Origin: RPQJ01 sp963744735
GTDB taxonomy: Bacteria > Pseudomonadota > Gammaproteobacteria > Steroidobacterales > Steroidobacteraceae
Reading direction: 5' to 3'
DNA length: 64,000 bases
Assembly: GCA_963744735.1 (NCBI GenBank)
Contig: CAVUVH010000008.1
Coordinates: forward strand, 18,548 to 82,547
Part shown: piece by piece, positions 52,313 to 61,050 of the stretch
How positions within the stretch are numbered: the stretch's first letter is position 1
Layout: every line of letters starts with the position of its first letter
Notes under the pieces: model-generated
What the model saw: the letters and a program-made list of their open reading frames with translations, nothing else
Database searches by the model: none
Told to the model about the DNA's origin: nothing
Program-made: the position numbers and the translations under genes

Positions 52313-53512
52313 TCAGATCACCTTGCGGGACTTGAGTTCGTCGTAGCGCTCACGGGCGAGCCCGAGCAGCTGCAGGTAGACCTCGTCATTATGCTGCCCC
52401 AGTTCGGGGCTCGGCGAGCGCACGCTGCCGGGCGTCTCCGACAGCTTGGGCGCCACGTTCTGCATGCGCAGTTCGCCGAAGTCGGGGTGGGGCACCGTGA
52501 CGATCGCCTCGCGCGCCTTGAAGTGCGGATCCTCCAGCATCTCCGGTGCGCGGTAGATCAGCCCGGCCGGCACGCCATGCTCGTCCATCAGCGCGAGCGC
52601 ATCGTGCGTGGTGAGCGACTGCGTCCATTGCTCGACCAGCGCGTCGAGTTCCTGCTGGTGGGCCCCGCGCGCGCCATGCGTGGCGTAACGCGGATCCTGC
52701 GCCAGGCCCGGCTGGCCCATCGCGGCGGCCAGGCGCGTGAACACCGTGTCCTGGTTGGCCGCGATCAGGACCATGCCGTCGCGGGTCCGGTAGACGTTCG
52801 ACGGCGCGACGTTCGGCAGGATCGCGCCGGTGCGCTCGCGGATGAACCCCGCCTTGTCGTACTCGGTGACCAGCGACTCCATCATGTTGAGCACGGCTTC
52901 GTAGATCGCCGAGTCGATGACCTGGCCACGGCCCGTCATGTGCCGGTGATGCAGCGCAGTGAGCGCGCCGATGCAGGCGAACGTCGCCGCCAGCGAGTCG
53001 CCGATGGAAATCCCCATGCGCGAGGGCGGCGTGGTCGGGTCACCGACGACGTAGCGCAGGCCGCCCATGGCTTCGCCGATGGCCCCGAACCCGGCCTGGC
53101 GCGAATAGGGTCCGGTCTGCCCGAAGCCGGAGACGCGGATCATGATCAGCCGCGGGTTGATGGCCGAGAGCTCGTTCCAGCCGAGGCCCCATTTCTCCAG
53201 CGTTCCGGGACGGAAGTTCTCCAGCAGGAAGTCGGCCTCGGCGACCAGCGACTTGAGCAGCTCCTGGCCCTCGGCCTGGCGCAGGTCGAGCGTGATCGCC
53301 TTCTTGTTGCGGGCCACCACCGGCCACCACAGCGACTTGCCGTGCGCCTTCTCGCGGCCCCAGACCCGCATCGGGTCGCCCTGGCCGGGCGGCTCGACCT
53401 TGATGACCTCTGCCCCGAAATCGCCCAGCAGCTGCCCGCAGAACGGGCCTGCGAGCAGGGTGCCGAGTTCTATCACGCGCAGGCCGGCGAGCGGTCCGGT
53501 GGAACGTGTCAT
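52313..53512 (-). CDS. CaiB/BaiF family CoA-transferase (class III)
   Basis: 399 residues, intact. N-terminal GLRVIELGTLLAGPFCGQLL, DFGAEVIKVEPPGQGDPMR, then ITLDLRQAEGQELLKSLVAE, ADFLLENFRPGTLEKWGLGW, and GRGQVIDSAIYEAVLNMMES carrying the catalytic Asp (about residue 167). Class III enzymes move CoA from succinyl-, formyl- or similar CoA esters to a carboxylic acid. Divergent from an HMG-CoA-lyase-type gene across a 111-bp gap, so a free dicarboxylic or hydroxy acid may be activated here and then cleaved by the lyase. Confidence 0.93.
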   Translation of the reverse strand: MTRSTGPLAGLRVIELGTLLAGPFCGQLLGDFGAEVIKVEPPGQGDPMRVWGREKAHGKSLWWPVVARNKKAITLDLRQAEGQELLKSLVAEADFLLENFRPGTLEKWGLGWNELSAINPRLIMIRVSGFGQTGPYSRQAGFGAIGEAMGGLRYVVGDPTTPPSRMGISIGDSLAATFACIGALTALHHRHMTGRGQVIDSAIYEAVLNMMESLVTEYDKAGFIRERTGAILPNVAPSNVYRTRDGMVLIAANQDTVFTRLAAAMGQPGLAQDPRYATHGARGAHQQELDALVEQWTQSLTTHDALALMDEHGVPAGLIYRAPEMLEDPHFKAREAIVTVPHPDFGELRMQNVAPKLSETPGSVRSPSPELGQHNDEVYLQLLGLARERYDELKSRKVI

Positions 53513-53576
53513 AGGGTGGCCTTGTGTGCGGGAGCCATGGGTGCTGTCCTAGTCCGTGCAGTGGCGGCTCAAATGT

Positions 53577-53588
53577 TATATTAATATA
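53577..53588. promoter_or_regulatory. AT-rich palindrome in the divergent catabolic promoter
   Basis: TATATTAATATA is a perfect 12-base palindrome with partly symmetrical flanks (ATGT...ACAT), centred between the CaiB gene and the lyase gene, where the only AT-rich patch of the region occurs. It probably combines a -10 element with an operator. Confidence 0.5.
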
Positions 53589-53623
53589 CATTAGATAGGT
53601 TTTTACCCGCGACCGGAAGAGCC

Positions 53624-54541
53624 ATGAACGCACGCGTCGACATCGTCGAAGTCGGCCCCCGCGACGGCCTGCAGAGCGAGCCGGGCGTGTTCGCGACCGC
53701 TGCCAAGATCGAGTTCATCCGTCGTGCCATGCAGGCCGGCCTGCGTCGCATCGAAGTCGCGAGTTTCGTCCACCCGCTGAAGGTGCCGCAGATGGCCGAC
53801 GCCGAAGCCGTGCTGCAGGGGCTCGGTGCGCCGCCGGCTGGCACGCACTTCATCGGCCTGGTGCTCAACCGCCGGGGATTCGAGCGCGCCGTGGCCGCCG
53901 GCTGCAACGAGATCGGCATGGCGGTGGTGGCCAGCGACACCTTCAACCGCAGAAACCAGGGCGTCTCGACGGACGAATCCATCGCGGCATGGCTCGACAT
54001 CGCACGGTCGGCAGAACAGGCGGGGATCCGCGCGCAGGTCACGGTCTCGGCCGCGTTCGGCTGCCCGTTCGAGGGCGAGGTCGCGGTGGAGCGCGTGGTC
54101 GAGGTCGCGCGGCGCGTGGCGGAGGCGCGGCCGTTCGAGATCGCGCTGGCGGACACCATCGGCGTCGGCGTGCCGACGCAGGTCGCTGAAATCGTGGCGC
54201 GGGTGCGCGAGGCCGTGCCCGGCATTCCGTTGCGTGTCCATTTCCACAACACCCGCAACACCGGCTTCGCCAATGCCTATGCCGCGCTGCAGGCCGGCGT
54301 GCGCACGTTCGATGCCAGCCTCGGCGGCATCGGTGGCTGTCCGTTTGCCCCGGCGGCGACCGGCAACATCGCCACCGAGGACCTGCTCTATCTCCTGCAC
54401 CGCGCCGGCTGCGAGACCGGCGTCTCGCTCGATGCCGCGATAGAAACCGGCAAGTGGCTGCAGGAGCAGCTCGGGCGGACCGTGCCCGGCATGCTGGTCA
54501 AGGCGGGCGGATTTCCGCGGCTGGCGACTGCGACAGCCTGA
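53624..54541 (+). CDS. Hydroxymethylglutaryl-CoA lyase family protein
   Basis: 305 residues, DRE-TIM lyase: VDIVEVGPRDGLQSEPGVFA with the catalytic Arg/Asp, IEVASFVHPLKVPQMADAEA, TVSAAFGCPFEGEVAVERVV, LADTIGVGVPTQVAEIVARV, HFHNTRNTGFANAYAAL and GIGGCPFAPAATGNIATEDL with the active-site Cys. It cleaves HMG-CoA or a close analogue to acetoacetate (or a keto acid) and acetyl-CoA. First gene of the rightward operon with hyuA-hyuB-hydrolase; the divergent CaiB could supply its CoA ester. Confidence 0.93.
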   Translation: MNARVDIVEVGPRDGLQSEPGVFATAAKIEFIRRAMQAGLRRIEVASFVHPLKVPQMADAEAVLQGLGAPPAGTHFIGLVLNRRGFERAVAAGCNEIGMAVVASDTFNRRNQGVSTDESIAAWLDIARSAEQAGIRAQVTVSAAFGCPFEGEVAVERVVEVARRVAEARPFEIALADTIGVGVPTQVAEIVARVREAVPGIPLRVHFHNTRNTGFANAYAALQAGVRTFDASLGGIGGCPFAPAATGNIATEDLLYLLHRAGCETGVSLDAAIETGKWLQEQLGRTVPGMLVKAGGFPRLATATA

Positions 54542-54568
54542 AGACTGCGAACTCTACAAGGTGACTGC

Positions 54569-56719
54569 ATGACTTACCGACTCGGCGTGGACGTGGGCGG
54601 GACCTTCACCGACCTGCTGCTGGTGAACGAAAAAACGGGGCAGACGTGGAAGGCCAAGGTCTCCTCGACCCCGCACGACCAGTCGGAAGGCGTGCTGCGC
54701 GGCATCGAGCGCGTCTGCGGCCTGGCCGCGATCTCGGCCGAGGAAATCGACCACGTCATGCACGGCACCACGGTGGCCACCAACACCGTGCTGACCGGCA
54801 CGGGCGCCCGCGTCGGCCTGGTCACGACCCGCGGCTACCGCCAGGTGCTGCAGATCGCGCGCAGCTACGTGCCGGGCGGCCTCGGCGGCTGGGTGATCTA
54901 CAACAAGTCGCTGCCGATGGCGCCGCTCGCGCTGACGATCGAGGCCAGCGAACGCGTCGGCTCCAGGGGCGACGTGGTGACCCCGCTCGACGAGGCGAAG
55001 CTGCGCAGCGACCTGCGCGCACTGGGCGCGAAGCAGATCGAGGCGCTCACGGTGTCGCTGATCAACGCCTTTGCCAACGACCGCCACGAGCGGCGCATCA
55101 AGGAGATCGCCCAGGAAGAGCTGCCGGGCATCCCGGTGTCGCTCTCGTCCGAGGTGGTGCCGGAGATGCAGGAGTACGAGCGCACGGTGACGACCGTGGC
55201 CAATTCCTACGTGCGGCCGCGCGTGCAGAAGTACGTCAAGAACCTGCAGGCGAAGCTCGACGCCAAGGCGAAGCGCGTCAAGCTGCACATCCTGCGTTCG
55301 GACGGCGGCCTGGCCTCGGCGCGCTCGGCCGAGGATTTCCCCGTCAACCTGCTGATGTCGGGCCCGGCCGGCGGCGTCACCGGTGCGCTGTGGGTCGCCG
55401 TGCAGGCGGGCTTCCCCAACCTGCTGACCGTGGACGTGGGCGGCACCTCGACCGACGTGGCGCTGATCATGGGCGGGCAGCCGCGGCTGCGGCGCGAGAC
55501 CACGGTCGGGGACGTCACGGTGCGCGCCTCGTCGGTCGACATCCGCACCGTGGGTGCCGGTGGCGGCTCGATTGCGCACGTGCCGGAGCTGACCGGCGCC
55601 CTGCGCGTCGGACCGCAGTCGGCGGGGGCGGACCCGGGTCCGGCGGCGTACGGCAAGGGCGGCACCGAGCCGACCGTGACCGATGCCAACGTCGTGCTGG
55701 GTTACCTGCCCGAGCAGCAGCGCCTCGGCGGCGACATGCAGCTCGACCGCGCGCTGGCGCAGAAGTCCGTGGCGAAGATCGCCACCGCGCTCGGCAAGAG
55801 CGTCAAGGATGCCGCGCTCGGCATCTACGACATCGTCAACGAGAACATGGTCGGTGCGCTGCGCCTGGTGTCGGTCGAGCAGGGCCACGATCCGCGCGAC
55901 TATGCCTTGATCGCCTTCGGCGGCGCCGGCCCGCTGCACGCCAACGCGCTGTCGCGGCTGCTGGGTTCCTGGCCGTCGATCATCCCGCCGGGTCCGGGCG
56001 TGCTGTGCGCGCTGGGCGATGCAACCACCGCGGTGCGGGACGAATCCTCGCGCACCTACATCAGGAAGTTCTCCGAGACCGATGCCGGCGAGATCGCCGG
56101 GCACCTGCGGGCGCTGGCCGAGGACGCCGGCAAGGGGCTCGCGCGCGAGAAAGTGTCGGCGGCGGAGATGGAGTTCGGCTACCAGGTGGACGTGCGCTAT
56201 CACGGCCAGGGCCTGCGCCTGACCGTCGATGTCGACCTGAAGCGCCTGGCCAGGGAGGGCCTGGCGGCGATCTCCGGCCCGTTCGACGCGGAGCACACGC
56301 GCCTGTTCACGTTCGCGCTGCCGCTCGAGCACGAGTTCGTGGCCCTGCGCGCCGTGGTGCAGGGCAAGGGCATCAACATCAAGCGGCAGGTGATCGCCAG
56401 GGGCAGTGCCAACGCCCGGGCGGCCGCGGTCGGCAGGCAGAAGTCGTACATGGACGGCAAGGACTGCGTCGCCACCGTCTACGACCGCGCGCTGCTGCGC
56501 GCCGGCAACCGGATCCCGGGCCCGGCCATCGTCATGGAAATGGACTCGACTTCGGTGATCCTGCCGCGGCACCACGGCAAGGTGGACGCCTACGGCAACA
56601 TCCTGATCTATCCAGACGACTACAAGGCGCCGAAGAAGAAGGCGGCCGCAGCGAAGCCGAAGGCGGCTCCCACGAAGGCCAGGCGAGCGGCGAAGAAAGC
56701 CGTACGCAAGGCCAAGTAA
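54569..56719 (+). CDS. hyuA: Hydantoinase/oxoprolinase family, A (ATP-binding) subunit
   Basis: 716 residues, actin-like ATPase fold: YRLGVDVGGTFTDLLLVNEK, MHGTTVATNTVLTGTGARVG, LVTTRGYRQVLQIARSYVP, LMSGPAGGVTGALWVAVQAG, TVDVGGTSTDVALIMGG, AGADPGPAAYGKGGTEPTVT, IAFGGAGPLHANALSRLLG. Members include N-methylhydantoinase, 5-oxoprolinase, caprolactamase and acetone/acetophenone carboxylase subunits. The last ~30 residues are a Lys/Ala-rich tail. It acts with HyuB, 36 bases downstream. The substrate is unresolved. Confidence 0.93.
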   Translation: MTYRLGVDVGGTFTDLLLVNEKTGQTWKAKVSSTPHDQSEGVLRGIERVCGLAAISAEEIDHVMHGTTVATNTVLTGTGARVGLVTTRGYRQVLQIARSYVPGGLGGWVIYNKSLPMAPLALTIEASERVGSRGDVVTPLDEAKLRSDLRALGAKQIEALTVSLINAFANDRHERRIKEIAQEELPGIPVSLSSEVVPEMQEYERTVTTVANSYVRPRVQKYVKNLQAKLDAKAKRVKLHILRSDGGLASARSAEDFPVNLLMSGPAGGVTGALWVAVQAGFPNLLTVDVGGTSTDVALIMGGQPRLRRETTVGDVTVRASSVDIRTVGAGGGSIAHVPELTGALRVGPQSAGADPGPAAYGKGGTEPTVTDANVVLGYLPEQQRLGGDMQLDRALAQKSVAKIATALGKSVKDAALGIYDIVNENMVGALRLVSVEQGHDPRDYALIAFGGAGPLHANALSRLLGSWPSIIPPGPGVLCALGDATTAVRDESSRTYIRKFSETDAGEIAGHLRALAEDAGKGLAREKVSAAEMEFGYQVDVRYHGQGLRLTVDVDLKRLAREGLAAISGPFDAEHTRLFTFALPLEHEFVALRAVVQGKGINIKRQVIARGSANARAAAVGRQKSYMDGKDCVATVYDRALLRAGNRIPGPAIVMEMDSTSVILPRHHGKVDAYGNILIYPDDYKAPKKKAAAAKPKAAPTKARRAAKKAVRKAK

Positions 56720-56755
56720 CCGCCCGCCCGCCGCACCGATCCCGGAGATACGCAC

Positions 56756-58674
56756 ATGCCCGCCAAGATCATCCAGCGCAACAAGAAGCCGATGAAGAAG
56801 GTGAAGGTCGATTCCGTCACCATCGACATCATCGAGAGCGCCCTGCGCAATGCCCGCTACGAGATGGACACCGTGCTGTTCCGCACGGCCATGTCACCGG
56901 GCATCCGCGAGCAGCACGACGAGTTCCCGATGATCGCCAACCTCGACGGCAAGATGGTCGTCGGCCAGTTCGGCTCGTTCATCTGGGGCTTCATGCAGGG
57001 CTATGACGGCACCGTGGAGGAGGGCGACGTCTTCCTGACCAACGATCCGTACTCGGTCAACGGCGCGATCAGCCACCAGAACGACTGGCTGATGCTGATG
57101 CCGGTGTTCAAGGACGGGCGCGTCATCGCCTGGTCGGCCATGTTCGGCCACATGACGGATGTCGGCGGCAAGGTGCCGGGTTCGCTGCCGACCGACGCGC
57201 GCACGATCTACGAGGAAGGCGTCTCGGTGCCGCCGATCAAGATCATCAAGGGCGGCCAGCTGCAGGACGACCTGCTCAAGGTCATCCTGCACAACTGCCG
57301 GCTGCCGACGTGGAACTTCTCGGACTTCAACGCGATCGTGGCGGCGCTGCGCACCGCCGCGATCCGCTGCGTCGAGATCTCGACCCGCTTCGGCGACGAC
57401 GTGTTCTATTCGGCGATGGACGCCATGCTCGAGCGCAACAAGCGCGCGATGCGCCAGCTGATCCGCCAGACGGTGCCGGAGAAGAAGCAGTACTTCGAGG
57501 ACTACATCTGCGACGACGGCCTCAACATGGGCCCGTACAAGATCGCGTGCACCATGTGGCGCGAGGGTGACAAGTGCATCTTCGACTTTGCCGGCACCGA
57601 CCCGCAGTCGATCTCGTCGATCAACTTCCTGTTGAACGAAGAGATGTTCAAGATGTTCGCCGGCGTCTACATGATCATGGTGTTCGACCCGCAGATCCTG
57701 TTCAACGACGGCTTCTACGACCTGATGGAGGTCCGCATCCCGCCGGGCACGCTGCTCAAGCCGCTCAAGCCGGCCGCGCTGTCGTGCCGCACCCATGCGC
57801 TCGGCCGCATTTTCGACATCCTGGGCGGCCTGCTCGGGCAGGGCAATCCCGCGTTCATGTGCGCCGCCGGTTTCTCCGACAGCCCGCACTTCATGTACTC
57901 GGGGTACAACAGGAACGGCGAGTGGTACCAGCTGTACCAGATCACCTTCGGCGGCATCCCGGGCAAGCCGTTCGGCGACGGGCCGGACGGGCATTCGCTC
58001 TGGCCGTCGTTCACCAACGTGCCGAACGAGTTCCTCGAGAGCTACTTCCCGCTGCGCATCGACATCTACGAGACGATCCCGGACACCGGCGGTGCCGGCA
58101 AGAACCGCGGCGGCAATGGCCTGCGCATCGGCTACCGTTTCCTCGAGCCGGGCGAGATCTCGATCCACGACGACCGCTGGCTCACCTATCCGTGGGGCGT
58201 CAACGGCGGCCTGCCGGGCGCGCGCAGCAAGAAGACGCTGGTGCGTGCCGATGGCACCGAAGAGCTGCTGCCGTCCAAGATCGACCGCGTGAAGGTCAAT
58301 GAAGGCGACCTGCTGCTCTCGGACACGTGGGGCGGCGGCGGTTGCGGCGATCCGTTCGAGCGGGAAATCGAAAAGGTCGTGTTCGACGTGCAGGCGGGCC
58401 TGGTGACGCCACAGGGGGCGCGTAATTACGGCGTCGTCATCCGGCCGGACCTCACGGCCGACGTTGCGGCCACCAACGCACTGCGCAAGAAGCTCGCCGC
58501 CGAGCGCGGGCCGGTGCCGCTGTTCGATCGCGGTTTCACGTCGATCGACTCACTTGAAGCAGCGCTGCAAGGCCGAGACGGGCCACGACGCGCCGCAGCC
58601 GCCGCGCTTCTCCGATCGCGTGCTGCAGGCAGCGGGTAGCCGCGGGCGGCAAGAAGAAGTCCCGGGTCGCCTGA
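56756..58674 (+). CDS. hyuB: Hydantoinase/oxoprolinase family, B subunit; C-terminal frameshifts
   Basis: About 640 residues. A basic N-terminal extension, then VTIDIIESALRNARYEMDTV, LFRTAMSPGIREQHDEFPMI, DVFLTNDPYSVNGAISHQND, GHMTDVGGKVPGSLPTDART, ILGGLLGQGNPAFMCAAGFS and NRGGNGLRIGYRFLEPG, typical of HyuB. Near 58550 the frame changes (LKQRCKAETGHDAPQPP is the conserved-looking continuation) and again near 58625, so that the end reads VAAGGKKKSRVA with a stop at 58674. Taken as written, the frame from 56756 runs to 58639. Partner of HyuA; HyuB carries the catalytic part of the amidohydrolase. Confidence 0.9.
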
Positions 58675-58675
58675 G

Positions 58676-59722
58676 GTGGCGGCCCCGCCGGATGCCTACA
58701 CCTCGGTCGGCTACAGCTCGCCGAGCTTCACGGCGGGTCGCCGGCCGGCCGTGCTGGTGGTGGATTTCCAGCTCGCGTTCACCGACCCGCGCTGGCCGCT
58801 CGGAACCCTGCCGCTGATCCACGCGGCGCGCGACCGCACCGCCGAACTGCTGCAGGTGGCGCGCGCGCGGGACGTGCCGGTCGCGGCCTGCTACACGGCA
58901 TATGGCAGCCTGGCCGACATGCCGTACTGGAAGGTCAAGCCGGTCCGTGACGATTTCTACTACGGCGACCCCTGCACGGAGATGGACCCGAAGATCCATC
59001 ACGAGAAGAACTTCACGTACTGCAAGAACGCCCCGTCGATGTTCTTCCATACGCCGCTGATCACGTTCCTGGCCAAGCAGCAGGTCGACACGGTCATCGT
59101 GACCGGCTGCACGACCAGTGGCTGTGTGCGGGCGACGATCGTCGACGCCTTCTCCTACGGCTTCCGCGTGCTGGTGCCGGACGAATGCTGCGGCGATGCG
59201 GAGGAGGGCCCGCACCGGGCCAACCTGGCCGACGTCGGCCGGCGTTATGCCGATGTCACTTCGCTGGCCGTCGTCGCGCAGTACCTCGACGGACTCGCAG
59301 CCGGCGCGCTGAACACGCGGCGCACGGTCCGTCACTGCCGGTTTTCCGGCGCTTCTGCGAATGCGTGCGCGGCGCACGGTCCGTCACCGCCGTATCCCGG
59401 GCGCGTCCGCGAAAACGCCGTAAACCCGTCCCTGGGGGCTCCGGCCGCGCCATCCCTGGCGCGGACGGTTTCTCGGACGCGCCCGGAACACGGCGCCGCC
59501 GGACCGGCGCGGCTCGATCGGCAGCGGCGGTCGGGTACGAGACGGATGGAGGTTGCGCCATCGCAGCCGAGCGCGCCGCAGGCGCGCGGGCGGGCCGGCA
59601 GTGCCGGCTTCCTGGGGTCTTCGCGAAACCGTGCGCGGCATGGACGCCGCGCCCGGAGCCCCCAGGGACGGGTTTACGGCGTTTTCGCGAGGACCCCAGG
59701 AAGTTGGCGCTGTCGGCCCTGA
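58676..59722 (+). CDS. Isochorismatase-like cysteine hydrolase with repeat-derived C-terminal tail
   Basis: 348 codons, of which the first ~212 are a normal cysteine hydrolase: Asp30 (PAVLVVDFQLAFTDP), Lys117 (FTYCKNAPSMFFHT), Cys150 (VIVTGCTTSGCVRATIVDA), and LADVGRRYADVTSLAVVAQY. The remaining ~135 residues, from about base 59312, are translated palindromic repeat (for example RENAVNPSLGAP) and cannot be assumed functional. GTG start at 58676 immediately after hyuB. It belongs to the same N-carbamoylsarcosine amidase-like branch as the 51661 gene, so the locus encodes two such enzymes. Likely acts on the HyuAB product. Confidence 0.87.
   Translation: MAAPPDAYTSVGYSSPSFTAGRRPAVLVVDFQLAFTDPRWPLGTLPLIHAARDRTAELLQVARARDVPVAACYTAYGSLADMPYWKVKPVRDDFYYGDPCTEMDPKIHHEKNFTYCKNAPSMFFHTPLITFLAKQQVDTVIVTGCTTSGCVRATIVDAFSYGFRVLVPDECCGDAEEGPHRANLADVGRRYADVTSLAVVAQYLDGLAAGALNTRRTVRHCRFSGASANACAAHGPSPPYPGRVRENAVNPSLGAPAAPSLARTVSRTRPEHGAAGPARLDRQRRSGTRRMEVAPSQPSAPQARGRAGSAGFLGSSRNRARHGRRARSPQGRVYGVFARTPGSWRCRP
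59397..59486. repeat. Palindromic repeat, family copy 2
   Basis: Imperfect 90-bp palindrome: outer arms CCGGGCGCGTCCGCGA and TCTCGGACGCGCCCGG. It contains GAAAACGCCGTAAACC (59411-59426) followed by CGTCCCTGGGGGCTCC. It lies inside the 3' part of the preceding hydrolase frame. Confidence 0.85.
59611..59700. repeat. Palindromic repeat, family copy 3 (inverted)
   Basis: 90-bp palindrome with ends CCTGGGGTCTTCGCGAA and TTCGCGAGGACCCCAGG. It carries the copy-2 core in reverse orientation (GGTTTACGGCGTTTTC at 59671-59686, next to GGAGCCCCCAGGGACG). Copies 2 and 3 face each other across 124 bp, so together they form a larger inverted structure. Confidence 0.85.
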
Positions 59723-59770
59723 CTGCGATCCTGCTGACTGCGTCGGCCCTGACTGCGACCCTGACTGGCT
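59712..59770. repeat. Short tandem repeat of a CTGACTGC motif
   Basis: GTCGGCCCTGACTGCGA occurs twice (about 59713 and 59742) with shorter TGACTGC copies between and after. It lies between repeat copy 3 and the symporter stop. Confidence 0.65.
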
Positions 59771-59795
59771 GCAACCGGCGCAATCCCGCACGGAC

Positions 59796-61047
59796 CTAGC
59801 GATCCGCCGGCAGCTCCGGCTCGTCGACCAGCGTGCTCACGGCGAGGTCGGCCGTGACATTGCCGACCGTGCGGAAGATGTCGGGGATGATCTCCACCGC
59901 AACCAGGATGCCCAGCACTTCGACCGGCAGTCCCAGCGCCGCGCAGATCGGCGCCACGCTGGCAATGAACGACACCTGGCCCGGCAGCCCGACCGAGCCG
60001 ATGCTGACGGCAATCGCGACCAGGATGGCACCGGCAAGCTGCAGCAGGCTCGGTTCCAGTCCGTACAGGGCGGCGATGAACAGGCACACACCCAGGTTGC
60101 CCAGCGGGCTCGTGTAGCGGAATACCGCCACGGCCAGCGGCAGCACCAGGTGCGCGACCCGTGGCGTCACCAGCAGCCGCTCGCGCGCGCACTCGATCAT
60201 GGCCGGCAAGGTCGCGAGCGAACTCTGGGTGCTGGCGGCGACGACCTGTACCGGCGCCACGGCCGACGGCGAACGCGACGACACCGACCCGGCCGCGGAA
60301 CGCAACGACGACATAGATGGCGAGGATGGCGAGGGCGATCACCAGCGCGACCGTCACGGCGTACTGCAGCAGCAGGCCCGCGGCGCCCACGCCCGCCTGC
60401 CGACCGACGCCCAGCGCCAGCGCAAACACGCCGAGCGGCGCCAGCAGCAAGACCCAGTGGACGATCACGACCATCGCCTCGGCCATGGCGCGTGAAGAAG
60501 TCCCGCAGCACCACGCGCTGCGCCGTGCGGCAGCCGTCGTGGCAGCGAAGCCAAACAGGATCGCGAACACGACCAGCGCCATGATCGCGTTGTCAGCCGC
60601 TGCCGCGACGATGTTGGGTGGCAGGATCTGCCGCATCCACTGGGCCCAGTCCAGTGCCGGCACCACCTGCGAGGCGTCGCTGCCGACGCCGGCCAGGAAC
60701 GCATCCGCCGTGGCGCGGTCCACCGGCCAGGCCGCGAGCAGAGCCTGCGACAGTGCCACCGCAAGCACGCCCGCCAGCAGCAGCAGTCCCGCAAACCAGC
60801 CGATGGCGCGCGTGGCAAGGCGGCCGGTGGCCATGGCGTCGGCCACGCTTGCCACCGCTGAGACCAGCATCGCGAAGACCAGCGGGCCGACGGTCATGCG
60901 CAGCGCATTGAGCCAAAGCGTGCCGACGGCTTCGAGCGCGCTGGAAGCGGTGTGAGCCGTGGCGCCGCCGGCGTGCTCGATCCAGGCGCCGAGCGCGATG
61001 CCTGCGCCCAGCGAGGCCAGGACCCACCAGTGACGCAGCGGCGGCAT
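59796..61047 (-). CDS. Dicarboxylate/amino acid:cation symporter (DAACS family); about three frameshifts
   Basis: About 417 residues joined, eight or more hydrophobic segments. N-half: WLNALRMTVGPLVFAMLVSA, NAIMALVVFAILFGFAAT. A short region (about 60490-60545) is out of frame on both sides (true reading probably QRVVLRDFF), then MAEAMVVIVHWVLLLAPLGV. After another break near 60268 comes the substrate-binding part VVAASTQSSLATLPAMIECA, LPLAVAVFRYTSPLGNLG and VGLPGQVSFIASVAPICAAL, ending DEPELPADR. GltP/DctA-like proteins import acidic substrates with H+ or Na+. It converges on the HyuAB operon and may supply its substrate. Confidence 0.85.
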
Positions 61048-61050
61048 CGG

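Noticed and set aside
54554..56755. 733-codon open frame on the - strand
   Set aside because: Antisense to intact hyuA; Arg/His/Gly-rich with no recognisable fold.
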